Source of the DNA: VFJL01 sp043721435
GTDB taxonomy: Bacteria; Pseudomonadota; Gammaproteobacteria; Burkholderiales; Nitrosomonadaceae
NCBI GenBank assembly: GCA_043721435.1
Contig: JAYSQR010000099.1
Location: 1 to 14,715 of the forward strand
Length of the DNA: 14,715 nt
Reading direction: 5' to 3'
Shown here: piece after piece, positions 5,602-14,623 of the stretch
Position numbering within the stretch: the first letter of the stretch is position 1
Layout: each line of letters starts with the position of its first letter
Made by a program: the position numbers and the translations under genes
Notes under the pieces: generated by a model
Told to the model about the DNA's origin: nothing
The model's database searches: none
Seen by the model: the letters and a program-made list of their open reading frames with translations, nothing else

Positions 5602-6534
5602 GTGACAGCAAAGTCTCCCGCTGAAATCAGCCAGCCCAGAAGACTCGGGTACAGTTATCGTCGCAATTTGCGCGAACGCTTCATTGAGGCACTGCTGTTT
5701 TTGACGGCATTTGCCTCGGTTGCGATCACGCTGGCCATTGTGGTGATGCTGGTGAAGGAGTCATATGAATTCTTCCAGCATGTTTCTATTTGGGATTTTC
5801 TTACGGACACCCAATGGACGCCGCTGTTTGATGATGCGCACTATGGCATATTGCCGCTGGTTTCCGGCACTCTGGTAAGCTCCGCTGTGGCGCTACTGGT
5901 AGCGATTCCGCTGGGTACTGTCATCGCAATATATCTTTCCGAATTTGCACCTTTTACCGTGCGTGAGATAGCCAAGCCGTTTCTCGAGTTACTGGGCGGC
6001 GTACCTACTATCGTGTACGGATATTTTGCGTTGCTGTTTGTCACACCACTGCTGCAGAAAATCTTTCCTGAGTTACCGGGTTTCAGTCTGCTCTCCGCCG
6101 GACTGGTGATGGGCATCATGATCATCCCCTATGTGAGCTCCCTGTCCGAAGACGCGATGCGCGCAGTACCCATGAGCATGCGTGAAGGCTCCTATGCAAT
6201 GGGCGCCACGCGCTTCCAGACCGCCATCCGGGTAGTGATGCCGGCGGCTTATTCCGGCATCGCTGCAGCATATATTCTCGGTATTTCCCGCGCAGTGGGA
6301 GAAACTATGGTGGTGGCAGTGGCAGCCGGTATGCAGCCCAATCTTACCTGGAATCCGATGGAGCCAGCGGCAACCATCACTGCTTATATTGTGCAGGTGA
6401 GCCTGGGTGACCTGCCCCACGGCAGCATCGGCTATCAGACCATTTTTGCTGCCGGACTTACACTGCTGTTAATGACGCTCTCATTCAACATCATTGGTCA
6501 TATCTTGCGTAAGCGTTATCGTGAAATCTATTGA
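5602..6534 (+). CDS. pstC: Phosphate ABC transporter permease PstC
   Basis: PstC is one of the two inner-membrane channel subunits of the high-affinity phosphate importer. The 310-aa product has an N-terminal cytoplasmic tail, a first membrane helix at about 30-52, and then the conserved block of about five helices. The EAA loop that docks on PstB begins at Glu195 (EGSYAMGATRFQT). The stretch FLELLGGVPTIVYGYFALL is typical of PstC. The start is ambiguous. GTG 5602 is nine bases behind AAAGG (5588-5592) and is my choice. An in-frame TTG at 5596, two codons earlier, is too close to that site. It is the first gene after the Pho box and is followed 126 bp later by pstA. No pstS precedes it, which is unusual for a pst operon, so the phosphate-binding protein must be encoded elsewhere. 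Confidence 0.94.
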   Translation: MTAKSPAEISQPRRLGYSYRRNLRERFIEALLFLTAFASVAITLAIVVMLVKESYEFFQHVSIWDFLTDTQWTPLFDDAHYGILPLVSGTLVSSAVALLVAIPLGTVIAIYLSEFAPFTVREIAKPFLELLGGVPTIVYGYFALLFVTPLLQKIFPELPGFSLLSAGLVMGIMIIPYVSSLSEDAMRAVPMSMREGSYAMGATRFQTAIRVVMPAAYSGIAAAYILGISRAVGETMVVAVAAGMQPNLTWNPMEPAATITAYIVQVSLGDLPHGSIGYQTIFAAGLTLLLMTLSFNIIGHILRKRYREIY

Positions 6535-6625
6535 GTCCGAGCCAACTGCTGACTATATATACATCATCATTTTAATGTCATGAGATGCAATATTATTATG
6601 GCTGCCGAATTTTCAATACACAGAT

Positions 6626-6640
6626 GAGTGCGCCGCACTC
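6626..6640 (+). repeat. Small hairpin just ahead of the pstA ribosome site
   Basis: GAGTGC (6626-6631) and GCACTC (6635-6640) form a perfect 6-bp stem on a 3-nt loop, six bases before the AAGGA (6647-6651) that serves pstA. It lies in the 126-bp pstC-pstA gap, which is long for genes of one operon. It could mark an mRNA processing or stability site, or tune pstA translation. No T-run follows, so termination is unlikely. Confidence 0.4.
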
Positions 6641-6660
6641 TGTACTAAGGACCCGGGCTG

Positions 6661-7587
6661 ATGAGCAACACTGACAAACTGCACGAAATTCGTGCCATCA
6701 TCGTACGCCACAAACGTTGGGACTTGATGTTCATGGCTGTTGGCATGTTTGCGTTGATGATCGCAGTACTCACGTTTACGGTGTTGTTCGCGCAGATGAT
6801 TATCGATGGGATGCCGCGCTTGTCGTGGGACTTTTTCACTTCCTTTCCATCGCGGCGCCCTGGGTCGGCAGGCATACTTTCGGCTTGGGTCGGCACTTCC
6901 CTGGTGATGCTGGTGACAATTGTAGCGGCGGTACCGATGGGCATAGGGGCGGGCGTTTATCTGGAAGAATACGCACCGAAGAATCTCGTGACTGAGATCA
7001 TCGAAATCAATGTCACCAACCTTGCCGGGGTGCCGTCCATCATCTACGGACTGCTGGCATTGGGTTTGTTCGTGTATCAACTGGGATTAGGTCAGAGTAT
7101 TTTATCGGCGGGTTTAGCGCTGGCGTTACTGATCCTGCCAGTAGTCATCGTCACTACCCGCGAGGCCATACGCGCCATTCCTGTAGCCATCCGTGAGGGT
7201 GCTTATGCGCTCGGTGCGACCAAGTGGCAAACCGTCTCTGATCATCTGATCCCCTATGCAGCAGCAGGTATCTTGACCGGCATTATTATCGGCCTGGCCC
7301 GTGCGATTGGCGAAACCGCACCTATCATCACTATTGGCGCGATGACCTTTATCGCTTTTCTGCCACCGTCGCTGGTCCAGGCCGAATTTCCTTTTCTGTC
7401 TTTTGAGTGGTTGATGTCACCGTTCACCGTGATGCCGATTCAGATGTTCAACTGGGTATCGCGGCCGGAAGAGGCATTTCAGTTGAATGCGGCGGCGGCA
7501 GGATTGGTGCTGGTGGTTATGACCCTTGCCATGAACGGTTTGGCCATCTATTTGCGCTATCACATGCGTAAGAAAATCAAATGGTAG
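6661..7587 (+). CDS. pstA: Phosphate ABC transporter permease PstA
   Basis: PstA is the second channel subunit and pairs with PstC in the inner membrane. The 308-aa product has a first membrane helix at about 21-46 and the permease core from about 75. The EAA loop starts at Glu179 (EGAYALGATKWQT) and is followed by LARAIGETAPIITIG, characteristic of PstA. ATG 6661 has AAGGA at 6647-6651, nine bases ahead. The 3' end abuts pstB: the TAG at 7585-7587 precedes the chosen pstB start by 8 bp, and an alternative pstB start would overlap it. The length is normal for the family. Confidence 0.95.
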   Translation: MSNTDKLHEIRAIIVRHKRWDLMFMAVGMFALMIAVLTFTVLFAQMIIDGMPRLSWDFFTSFPSRRPGSAGILSAWVGTSLVMLVTIVAAVPMGIGAGVYLEEYAPKNLVTEIIEINVTNLAGVPSIIYGLLALGLFVYQLGLGQSILSAGLALALLILPVVIVTTREAIRAIPVAIREGAYALGATKWQTVSDHLIPYAAAGILTGIIIGLARAIGETAPIITIGAMTFIAFLPPSLVQAEFPFLSFEWLMSPFTVMPIQMFNWVSRPEEAFQLNAAAAGLVLVVMTLAMNGLAIYLRYHMRKKIKW

Positions 7588-7595
7588 AGGATCGC

Positions 7596-8390
7596 ATGCA
7601 CGAGAGCATTGTTGTACACGCCACGCCAACCCAGTACAAATCTGAGGTCAGGGACTTGAGTTTTTACTATGGTGAGTTCAATGCGCTTAAAAATATCAAT
7701 ATGGTATTGCATGAAAAACAGGTGACGGCACTGATAGGCCCGTCCGGCTGCGGCAAATCCACTTTTCTGCGCTGCTTTAACCGCATGCACGACCTTTATC
7801 CCGGCAACCGCTATATGGGCGATATTATTCTGCATCCGGACAACGTCAATATTCTTGCAAGCAACGTGGACCCGATTGAAGTACGCATGCGCATCAGCAT
7901 GGTATTCCAGAAACCCAACCCTTTTCCCAAGTCGATTTATGAAAATGTTGCTTACGGCCTGCGGGTGCGGGGTGTAAGGCAGCGTGCCGTGCTGGACGAG
8001 AAAGTGGAAGAGGCTCTGCGCGACGCGGCGCTATGGGATGAAGTGAAAGACCGATTGAATCAACTGGCTTTCAATCTCTCCGGCGGTCAGCAACAGCGTT
8101 TGTGCATTGCGCGTGCGCTTGCCACCGACCCTGAAATTCTGTTGTTCGATGAACCCACCTCGGCACTCGATCCGATCGCCACTGCCAGCATCGAGGAGCT
8201 CATCACTGACCTGAAAGACAAGGTTACCATTCTCATCGTTACTCACAATATGCAGCAGGCGGCACGAGTGTCGGACTACACCGCCTATATGTATCTGGGC
8301 GAACTCATTGAATTCGGTGTCACCGACACTATTTTCATCAAACCCAAGAACAAGCAAACGGAAGACTACATCACCGGCCGTTTTGGTTGA
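7596..8390 (+). CDS. pstB: Phosphate import ATP-binding protein PstB
   Basis: PstB is the cytoplasmic ATPase that drives phosphate transport through PstCA. All ABC motifs are present, numbered from ATG 7596: Walker A GPSGCGKST at 48-56, Q-loop Gln105 in VFQKPNPFPKSIYENV (the KPNPFP wording is specific to PstB), signature LSGGQQQR at 161-168, Walker B ILLFDEP at 181-187, D-loop SALD at 189-192, and switch His217 in VTHNM. I chose ATG 7596 because AGAGGA (7586-7591) lies four bases ahead. An in-frame ATG at 7581 overlaps the pstA stop and would give 269 aa. The predicted length is 264 aa (E. coli 257). phoU, which usually follows pstB, is absent: the next gene is tpiA after 232 bp without a gene. 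Confidence 0.96.
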   Translation: MHESIVVHATPTQYKSEVRDLSFYYGEFNALKNINMVLHEKQVTALIGPSGCGKSTFLRCFNRMHDLYPGNRYMGDIILHPDNVNILASNVDPIEVRMRISMVFQKPNPFPKSIYENVAYGLRVRGVRQRAVLDEKVEEALRDAALWDEVKDRLNQLAFNLSGGQQQRLCIARALATDPEILLFDEPTSALDPIATASIEELITDLKDKVTILIVTHNMQQAARVSDYTAYMYLGELIEFGVTDTIFIKPKNKQTEDYITGRFG

Positions 8391-8566
8391 CCAGACCGGA
8401 AATAACGTTGTACTACAATCTGTTGCGACGACAGCGGCAACAATGCCAGACAATAAACGGAATGGTTGCATTCTGCATCGCCCTCAGTACTCTGGATACA
8501 TCTGTTTTGCGCTCATTTTTTCGTTCCGGCGATACCCATAAAGTTCTCCACATTTTCTTCCTGCGA

Positions 8567-8595
8567 TTGACCGGGTACCCGTTCACGGGTAACAT
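8567..8595 (+). promoter_or_regulatory. Candidate sigma70 promoter for tpiA-secG
   Basis: TTGACC (8567-8572) and TAACAT (8590-8595) match consensus at 5 and 4 of 6 positions with the ideal 17-bp spacer. Transcription would begin at about 8602, giving a leader of roughly 20 nt before ATG 8623. A small inverted repeat, TACCCG/CGGGTA (8576-8581 and 8586-8591), lies inside the spacer and touches the -10, a position from which a bound protein could repress. The 232-bp gap between pstB and tpiA holds nothing else I recognise. Confidence 0.45.
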
Positions 8596-8622
8596 TCGCA
8601 CCTTTTAGGGACAAAGACGGCT

Positions 8623-9378
8623 ATGCGCTCGAAGCTGGTTGCAGGCAACTGGAAAATGCATGGCGGAATAGCGCAGAATCAAGTCTTGCTGGACATGATC
8701 GTTACCGGGACAGCAGGGTTGCGTAGGGCGGACTGCGCCGTGTGTGTGCCTTACCCTTATCTGTCACAGGTGCAGTCATTGCTGCAACCTACTCATATCT
8801 TCTGGGGTGCGCAGAATGTGAGTCAGCACGACAAGGGTGCCTACACAGGTGAGGTATCCGCGGCAATGCTGGTGGACTTTGGTTGTCACTATGTAATTGT
8901 TGGCCATTCGGAACGGCGCGCCTTGTATGGTGAGGATAGCCGTACTGTGGCGCTGAAATTCAGGGCCGCGCAGACTGCCGGATTGACGCCTATTCTGTGT
9001 GTTGGCGAAACTCTGGAGCAGCGCGAGGCCACGGTTACCGAGCAAGTGATAGCGGAGCAACTGGACGCGGCAATCGAGCTACTGGGCGTAAATGCGTTGG
9101 TTAAATCGGTACTGGCTTACGAGCCGGTATGGGCCATCGGTACCGGCAAAACTGCCACGCCGCAGCAAGCCCAAGACGTGCATGCCTTCATCCGCAATCG
9201 AATCGCTACGCATGATGTTGGAGTCGCTACGGAGTTGCAGATTCTTTATGGCGGCAGCGTCAAAGCGAATAATGCTGCGGAGCTGTTTGCCATGCCAGAT
9301 ATTGATGGAGGATTGATCGGCGGCGCTTCACTCGTTGCAGATGAATTCATCACAATCTGTCGGGCAGCACAGAGTTAA
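8623..9378 (+). CDS. tpiA: Triosephosphate isomerase
   Basis: TpiA interconverts dihydroxyacetone phosphate and glyceraldehyde 3-phosphate in glycolysis, gluconeogenesis and the Calvin cycle. The 251-aa TIM barrel shows the whole active site: Asn9 and Lys11 in GNWKMHG, the electrophile His95 in VIVGHSERR, the catalytic base Glu167 in AYEPVWAIGTGK, and the flexible loop that follows with GTGK. A phosphate-binding YGGSVK motif lies near residues 209-214. ATG 8623 has a GGGA-type ribosome site about ten bases ahead and begins directly at the conserved first strand. secG follows after 17 bp, so the two are probably co-transcribed. The order tpiA-secG-tRNA-Leu-nuo is common in Betaproteobacteria. 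Confidence 0.97.
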   Translation: MRSKLVAGNWKMHGGIAQNQVLLDMIVTGTAGLRRADCAVCVPYPYLSQVQSLLQPTHIFWGAQNVSQHDKGAYTGEVSAAMLVDFGCHYVIVGHSERRALYGEDSRTVALKFRAAQTAGLTPILCVGETLEQREATVTEQVIAEQLDAAIELLGVNALVKSVLAYEPVWAIGTGKTATPQQAQDVHAFIRNRIATHDVGVATELQILYGGSVKANNAAELFAMPDIDGGLIGGASLVADEFITICRAAQS

Positions 9379-9395
9379 TCTTTTTGGAGTAAACA

Positions 9396-9746
9396 TTGGA
9401 AACATTCATCTGGATAATCCATGTGGTAGCGGCCATTGCGGTAATTGTTCTGGTTTTGCTGCAACACGGTAAGGGTGCTGACATGGGCGCCGCCTTTGGT
9501 AGTGGCGCATCAGGTAGTTTGTTTGGCGCCAGCGGCTCGGCAAACTTTCTGAGCAGGGCTACGGGTGTACTGGCAGCGTTGTTTTTCATTACCAGTCTCG
9601 GGCTTACGTATTTTTCCGGGAACAAGACCGAGAGCAAGGGTGTGATGGAGCGGGCGATACCGACTCAATCATCCAAGCCGGCAGGACCCGCCCCGGCGAT
9701 GCCAGCAGTTGACGATGCCTCCAAAGCCAGAGAGATACCGGAATAA
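9396..9746 (+). CDS. secG: Protein-export membrane protein SecG
   Basis: SecG is the small auxiliary subunit of the SecYEG translocon in the inner membrane. The 116-aa product has two membrane helices (about 3-22 and 55-73) joined by the conserved cytoplasmic loop LLQHGKGADMGAAFGSG (21-37) and SLFG (41-44), the hallmark of the family. The proline/alanine-rich tail after residue 75 is typically variable. The start is TTG 9396. GGAG at 9386-9389 stands six bases ahead, and no ATG is available before the first helix. It follows tpiA by 17 bp. Confidence 0.95.
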   Translation: METFIWIIHVVAAIAVIVLVLLQHGKGADMGAAFGSGASGSLFGASGSANFLSRATGVLAALFFITSLGLTYFSGNKTESKGVMERAIPTQSSKPAGPAPAMPAVDDASKAREIPE

Positions 9747-9754
9747 TTAATTTA

Positions 9755-9778
9755 TCAATTGATTGAACAATTGATTGA
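9755..9778. repeat. Tandem and inverted CAATTGATTGA repeat after secG
   Basis: CAATTGATTGA occurs twice in tandem (9756-9766 and 9768-9778, period 12). The same bases form a 7-bp inverted repeat, TCAATTG/CAATTGA (9755-9761 and 9768-9774), around a 6-nt loop. It begins eight bases after the secG stop. It is A/T-rich and has no T-run, so it is a weak terminator at best. A protein-binding site or slippage product is equally possible. Confidence 0.5.
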
Positions 9779-9829
9779 GGCTGCGTTCCAATTCAAGGTA
9801 GTTTTTAAACTCAGAATTCAAATTAAGCC

Positions 9830-9914
9830 GCCGACGTGGTGAAACTGGTAGACACGCCGTCTTGAGGGGGCGGTGGCGAAAGCTGTGCGAGTTCGAGTCT
9901 CGCCGTCGGCACCA
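9830..9914 (+). tRNA. tRNA-Leu (GAG)
   Basis: The 85-nt gene has a 7-bp acceptor stem (GCCGACG with CGTCGGC), a D-arm with GGTAGACAC, anticodon GAG at 9864-9866 in the loop TTGAGGG, the long variable arm of class II tRNAs, a T-arm with GTTCGAGTC, and an encoded CCA at 9912-9914. Its closest familiar relative is the E. coli tRNA-Leu(GAG). It lies between secG and nuoA on the same strand, so it may be processed from a secG-nuo readthrough transcript. I see no clear promoter or terminator on either side. Confidence 0.96.
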
Positions 9915-10015
9915 ATTCTAGAAACAGGAGCAGGAGCTAGCAGTTAGGCGCAAGCAGGACCAATTGAGCATTTGCGACACCCTTGCCCGTTAATTCTCGG
10001 TTTCCAGTTACGACG

Positions 10016-10372
10016 ATGCTCGAAAATTATTTCCCCATTCTGCTGTTTATCCTGGTCGGTCTTGCCGTTGGTGGCGGAGCCATGGCGTGTGGCTGGTTGC
10101 TGGCACCTAATCGTCCCGACAGCGAGAAGCTCTCACCCTATGAATGCGGTTTCGAGGCGTTCGAGGATGCACGCATGAAATTCGACGTGCGTTACTACCT
10201 GGTTGCCATTCTTTTCATTTTGTTTGATCTGGAAATTGCATTCCTGTTTCCCTGGGCGGTAGTGCTGAACGAAATCGGTTCGTTCGGTTTTATCGCCATG
10301 ATGATTTTTCTCGGCATTCTCGTCGTCGGCTTTATCTACGAGTGGATGAAGGGTGCCTTGGAGTGGGACTGA
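10016..10372 (+). CDS. nuoA: NADH-quinone oxidoreductase subunit A
   Basis: NuoA is a small membrane subunit (ND3 homologue) at the junction of the membrane and peripheral arms of complex I, next to the quinone channel. The 118-aa product has three helices (about 5-29, 60-82 and 88-110). The first loop carries SPYECGFEAF with Cys44, equivalent to the ND3 loop cysteine that becomes exposed in the deactive mitochondrial enzyme. I start at ATG 10016, which gives the MLENYFP start I associate with betaproteobacterial NuoA. A TTG at 9983 would add 11 unconserved residues. No clear ribosome site precedes either. The stop is 4 bp before nuoB. Confidence 0.95.
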   Translation: MLENYFPILLFILVGLAVGGGAMACGWLLAPNRPDSEKLSPYECGFEAFEDARMKFDVRYYLVAILFILFDLEIAFLFPWAVVLNEIGSFGFIAMMIFLGILVVGFIYEWMKGALEWD

Positions 10373-10376
10373 TCCT

Positions 10377-10853
10377 ATGAGTATCGAAGGTGTACTGGAA
10401 AAAGGATTTGTCACCACCAGCCTGGATTCGGTCATTAACTGGGGGCGAACCGGGTCCATGTGGCCGATGACCTTCGGTCTTGCCTGCTGTGCAGTGGAAA
10501 TGATGCAGGCCGGCGCATCCCGCTATGATCTCGACCGTTTTGGCATAGTCTTCCGCCCTAGTCCGCGTCAATCAGACGTGATGATCGTGGCCGGCACGTT
10601 GTGCAACAAGATGGCGCCCGCGCTGCGTAAAGTTTATGACCAGATGGCCGAACCCCGCTGGGTGATTTCCATGGGTTCCTGCGCCAATGGCGGCGGCTAT
10701 TACCACTATTCCTACTCGGTAGTGCGTGGCTGTGACCGCATCGTACCGGTGGATATCTATGTGCCAGGCTGTCCACCGACGGCGGAAGCGCTGCTTTATG
10801 GCCTTATTCAGCTACAGAACAAGATTCAACGTACCAACACCATCGCCCGCTGA
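10377..10853 (+). CDS. nuoB: NADH-quinone oxidoreductase subunit B
   Basis: NuoB (PSST homologue) carries the terminal [4Fe-4S] cluster N2, which donates electrons to quinone. The ligands are visible: the adjacent pair Cys37-Cys38 in GLACCAVEMM, Cys102 in MGSCANGGG, and Cys132 in VPGCPPT. The 158-aa length is usual for Betaproteobacteria, and MSIEGVLEKGFVTTS is a typical start. ATG 10377 is four bases after the nuoA stop, so translation is probably coupled. The in-frame ATG at 10353 lies inside nuoA and adds unrelated residues. Confidence 0.96.
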   Translation: MSIEGVLEKGFVTTSLDSVINWGRTGSMWPMTFGLACCAVEMMQAGASRYDLDRFGIVFRPSPRQSDVMIVAGTLCNKMAPALRKVYDQMAEPRWVISMGSCANGGGYYHYSYSVVRGCDRIVPVDIYVPGCPPTAEALLYGLIQLQNKIQRTNTIAR

Positions 10854-10860
10854 GTCATAT

Positions 10861-11478
10861 ATGCCTTCCCCCCGTCTGGAAACGCTCTCCCTTTGCCTGC
10901 AGAACGTGCTGGCCAACAAACTTGTCAGCGTCAACGAACAACTGGGTGAGTTGACCATCGTGCTGCACCCTGCCGGCACGTTATCGGCGATGGAAATCCT
11001 GCGGGATCATTCCGAACTGGATTTTGACACTCTCATCGATGTGTGCGGGGTGGATTATTCAGCCTATGGTGCTGAGTCAATCGCCGAGGCCAACTGGCAA
11101 GGCAAACGCTTTGCTGCGGTCTATCATCTGCTTTCCATCAGTCATAACTGCAGATTACGCGTCAAAGTCTTCGCCGATGAAGACGAATTCCCGGTGCTGG
11201 ATTCGGTAGTGGGGATATGGCCGGTAGCCAATTGGTTTGAACGCGAGGCATTTGATCTGTTCGGCATTGTTTTTACTGGCCACCCGGATTTGCGCCGCAT
11301 CCTCACCGACTATGGTTTTATCGGCAATCCCTTCCGCAAGGACTTTCCATTGACCGGCAACGTGGAAATGCGCTATGACCCAGACCAGCAACGGGTAATT
11401 TACCAACCGGTCAGCATAGAGCCGCGTGAAATCACGCCGCGTGTAATCCGCGAACAGCATTATGGAGATAGCGAATGA
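10861..11478 (+). CDS. nuoC: NADH-quinone oxidoreductase subunit C
   Basis: NuoC is the 30-kDa-type subunit of the peripheral arm, which packs against NuoD and supports the quinone site. It is 205 aa and separate from NuoD, unlike the fused NuoCD of E. coli. The family signature runs from Glu127 to about residue 163: EREAFDLFGIVFTGHPDLRR and later NPFRKDFPL. ATG 10861 lies seven bases after the nuoB stop, without a strong ribosome site. A longer frame back to 10726 overlaps nuoB and is a shadow. nuoD begins 27 bp downstream. Confidence 0.95.
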   Translation: MPSPRLETLSLCLQNVLANKLVSVNEQLGELTIVLHPAGTLSAMEILRDHSELDFDTLIDVCGVDYSAYGAESIAEANWQGKRFAAVYHLLSISHNCRLRVKVFADEDEFPVLDSVVGIWPVANWFEREAFDLFGIVFTGHPDLRRILTDYGFIGNPFRKDFPLTGNVEMRYDPDQQRVIYQPVSIEPREITPRVIREQHYGDSE

Positions 11479-11505
11479 AGTCGCCGCAGCGGAGAATTGT
11501 CGGCC

Positions 11506-12759
11506 ATGGCTGAGATCCGCAACTACACCATGAATTTCGGCCCGCAGCATCCGGCAGCACATGGCGTGCTGCGCCTGGTGCTGGAACTGGACGGCGAGGT
11601 GATTCAACGCGCCGACCCACACATCGGGTTGCTGCATCGCGCCACCGAGAAACTGGCCGAGAACAAGACCTACATCCAGTCGGTTCCCTACATGGACCGG
11701 CTGGATTACGTTTCGATGATGGTCAACGAGCATGCTTATGTGATGGCCATCGAGAAACTGCTGCAAATTGAGGTGCCACTGCGGGCACAGTACATCCGGG
11801 TGATGTTCGACGAAATCACGCGTATCCTCAACCACCTGCTGTGGATAGGTGCACATGCGCTGGACGTAGGTGCAATGACCATGTTCCTCTACGCTTTTCG
11901 TGAGCGTGAAGACCTGATGGACTGCTATGAGGCGGTATCCGGCGCCAGATTGCACGCTGCTTATTATCGTCCTGGCGGAGTCTACCGGGATTTGCCGGAT
12001 TCGATGCCGCAATACCAGGCTTCGCGCATCCATAACGAGAAGGATACCAGGGTACTCAACGAAAACCGCCGGGGTTCACTCCTGGATTTTATTGAGGATT
12101 TCACCAACCGCTTTCCCACTTATGTGGATGAGTATGAAACCCTGCTTACCGATAACCGTATCTGGAAACAGCGTCTGGTAGGTATCGGCGTGGTGTCGCC
12201 TGAGCGTGCCAAGGCATTGGGCTTCACCGGCCCGATGCTGCGCGGTTCCGGTGTGGAATGGGATCTGCGCAAGAAGCAGCCATATGAAGTTTATGACCGG
12301 ATTGATTTCGACATACCGGTGGGGGTCAACGGTGACTGCTATGACCGTTACCTGGTGCGGATGGAGGAGTTTCGCCAGTCCAACCGCATCATCAAGCAAT
12401 GTGTCGAATGGCTGCGCAAAAATCCCGGCCCGGTGATAACCAGCAATCACAAGGTCGCACCGCCTGCGCGTCTCGGAATGAAGCAGAACATGGAAGAACT
12501 GATCCATCATTTCAAGCTTTTTACCGAAGGCATCCATGTGCCGCCGGGGGAAGTTTACGCAGCGGTTGAGCACCCCAAGGGTGAGTTCGGCATTTACCTG
12601 ATATCGGACGGGGCCAACAAGCCCTATCGCTTGAAAATCCGGGCGCCCGGTTTTGCTCATCTGGCGGCAATGGATGAGATGGCGCGGGGCCATATGATCG
12701 CCGATGTGGTAACCATCATCGGTACGCAGGATATTGTGTTTGGTGAGATAGACAGATAG
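11506..12759 (+). CDS. nuoD: NADH-quinone oxidoreductase subunit D
   Basis: NuoD (49-kDa homologue, related to the large subunit of NiFe hydrogenases) forms the quinone pocket with NuoB. His19 in GPQHPAAHG and Tyr68 in RLDYVSMM align with the quinone headgroup ligands His38 and Tyr87 of Thermus Nqo4, with the same offset for both. The protein ends in GTQDIVFGEIDR, the usual C-terminus. At 417 aa from ATG 11506 it has normal length. GGAG at 11491-11494 serves that ATG, although the spacing is long. An in-frame TTG at 11497 is too close to the site. nuoE follows after 31 bp. Confidence 0.96.
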   Translation: MAEIRNYTMNFGPQHPAAHGVLRLVLELDGEVIQRADPHIGLLHRATEKLAENKTYIQSVPYMDRLDYVSMMVNEHAYVMAIEKLLQIEVPLRAQYIRVMFDEITRILNHLLWIGAHALDVGAMTMFLYAFREREDLMDCYEAVSGARLHAAYYRPGGVYRDLPDSMPQYQASRIHNEKDTRVLNENRRGSLLDFIEDFTNRFPTYVDEYETLLTDNRIWKQRLVGIGVVSPERAKALGFTGPMLRGSGVEWDLRKKQPYEVYDRIDFDIPVGVNGDCYDRYLVRMEEFRQSNRIIKQCVEWLRKNPGPVITSNHKVAPPARLGMKQNMEELIHHFKLFTEGIHVPPGEVYAAVEHPKGEFGIYLISDGANKPYRLKIRAPGFAHLAAMDEMARGHMIADVVTIIGTQDIVFGEIDR

Positions 12760-12790
12760 TGCCGCTGCGAATTTAAACCGCCAATTCAAG

Positions 12791-13263
12791 ATGCTAAGCG
12801 CCGAAACCATTAAAAAAATCAACCACGAGGTCGCCAAGTATCCTGCCGATCAGAAACAATCGGCGGTGATGTCGGCACTCGCCTTTGCTCAGGATGAGAA
12901 AGGCTGGCTGGCCAATGAGACCATGGACTTCATTGCCCATTATCTGGGCATGCCCGCGATCGCGGTATACGAAGTGGCGACGTTCTATAACATGTATAAC
13001 CTGCAGCCGGTGGGCAAATACAAGCTTACCGTTTGCACCAATTTGCCCTGCGCGCTGTCAGGCGGAAATGATGCAGCTGCACGTCTCAAGCAGAAGCTCG
13101 GTATCGGTTTCAACCAGACGAGCGCCGATGGAAAATTCACCTTGAAGGAAGGCGAGTGCATGGGTGCCTGCGGTGATGCGCCCGTGCTGCTGGTGAATAA
13201 CAAGCGCATGTGCAGTTTCATGTCCGACGACAAGATCGATCAACTGCTGGAGGAGTTAAGCAA

Positions 13264-13267
<4 letters not shown>
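12791..13267 (+). CDS. nuoE: NADH-quinone oxidoreductase subunit E
   Basis: NuoE (24-kDa homologue) holds the [2Fe-2S] cluster N1a in the NADH dehydrogenase module beside NuoF. The thioredoxin-like domain supplies the four ligands Cys82 and Cys87 (VCTNLPCALSGG) and Cys123 and Cys127 (ECMGACGDAP). The N-terminal helical part includes the conserved VATFYNMY (62-69). The 158-aa length is normal. ATG 12791 has no clear Shine-Dalgarno sequence. The stop overlaps the nuoF start as GTGA. Confidence 0.96.
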
Positions 13268-14541
<1,274 letters not shown>

Positions 14542-14623
14542 CCCGGATGCCCACAGATAATTTGGCTTTCCCATTTTATGCGTGCTCACTCGTGACCAAT
14601 CCAAGAGTTTATAGCTAATCAGT

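Noticed and set aside
8421..8442. TGTTGC/GCAACA inverted repeat after pstB as a terminator
   Set aside because: The stem is only 6 bp on a 10-nt loop and no T-run follows, so I cannot support a terminator.
11155..12033. 292-codon minus-strand frame opposite nuoC-nuoD
   Set aside because: It is antisense to highly conserved complex I genes; His- and Val-rich content is the expected complement of their codons.
12076..12837. 253-codon minus-strand frame opposite nuoD
   Set aside because: Shadow of nuoD; no independent evidence of translation.
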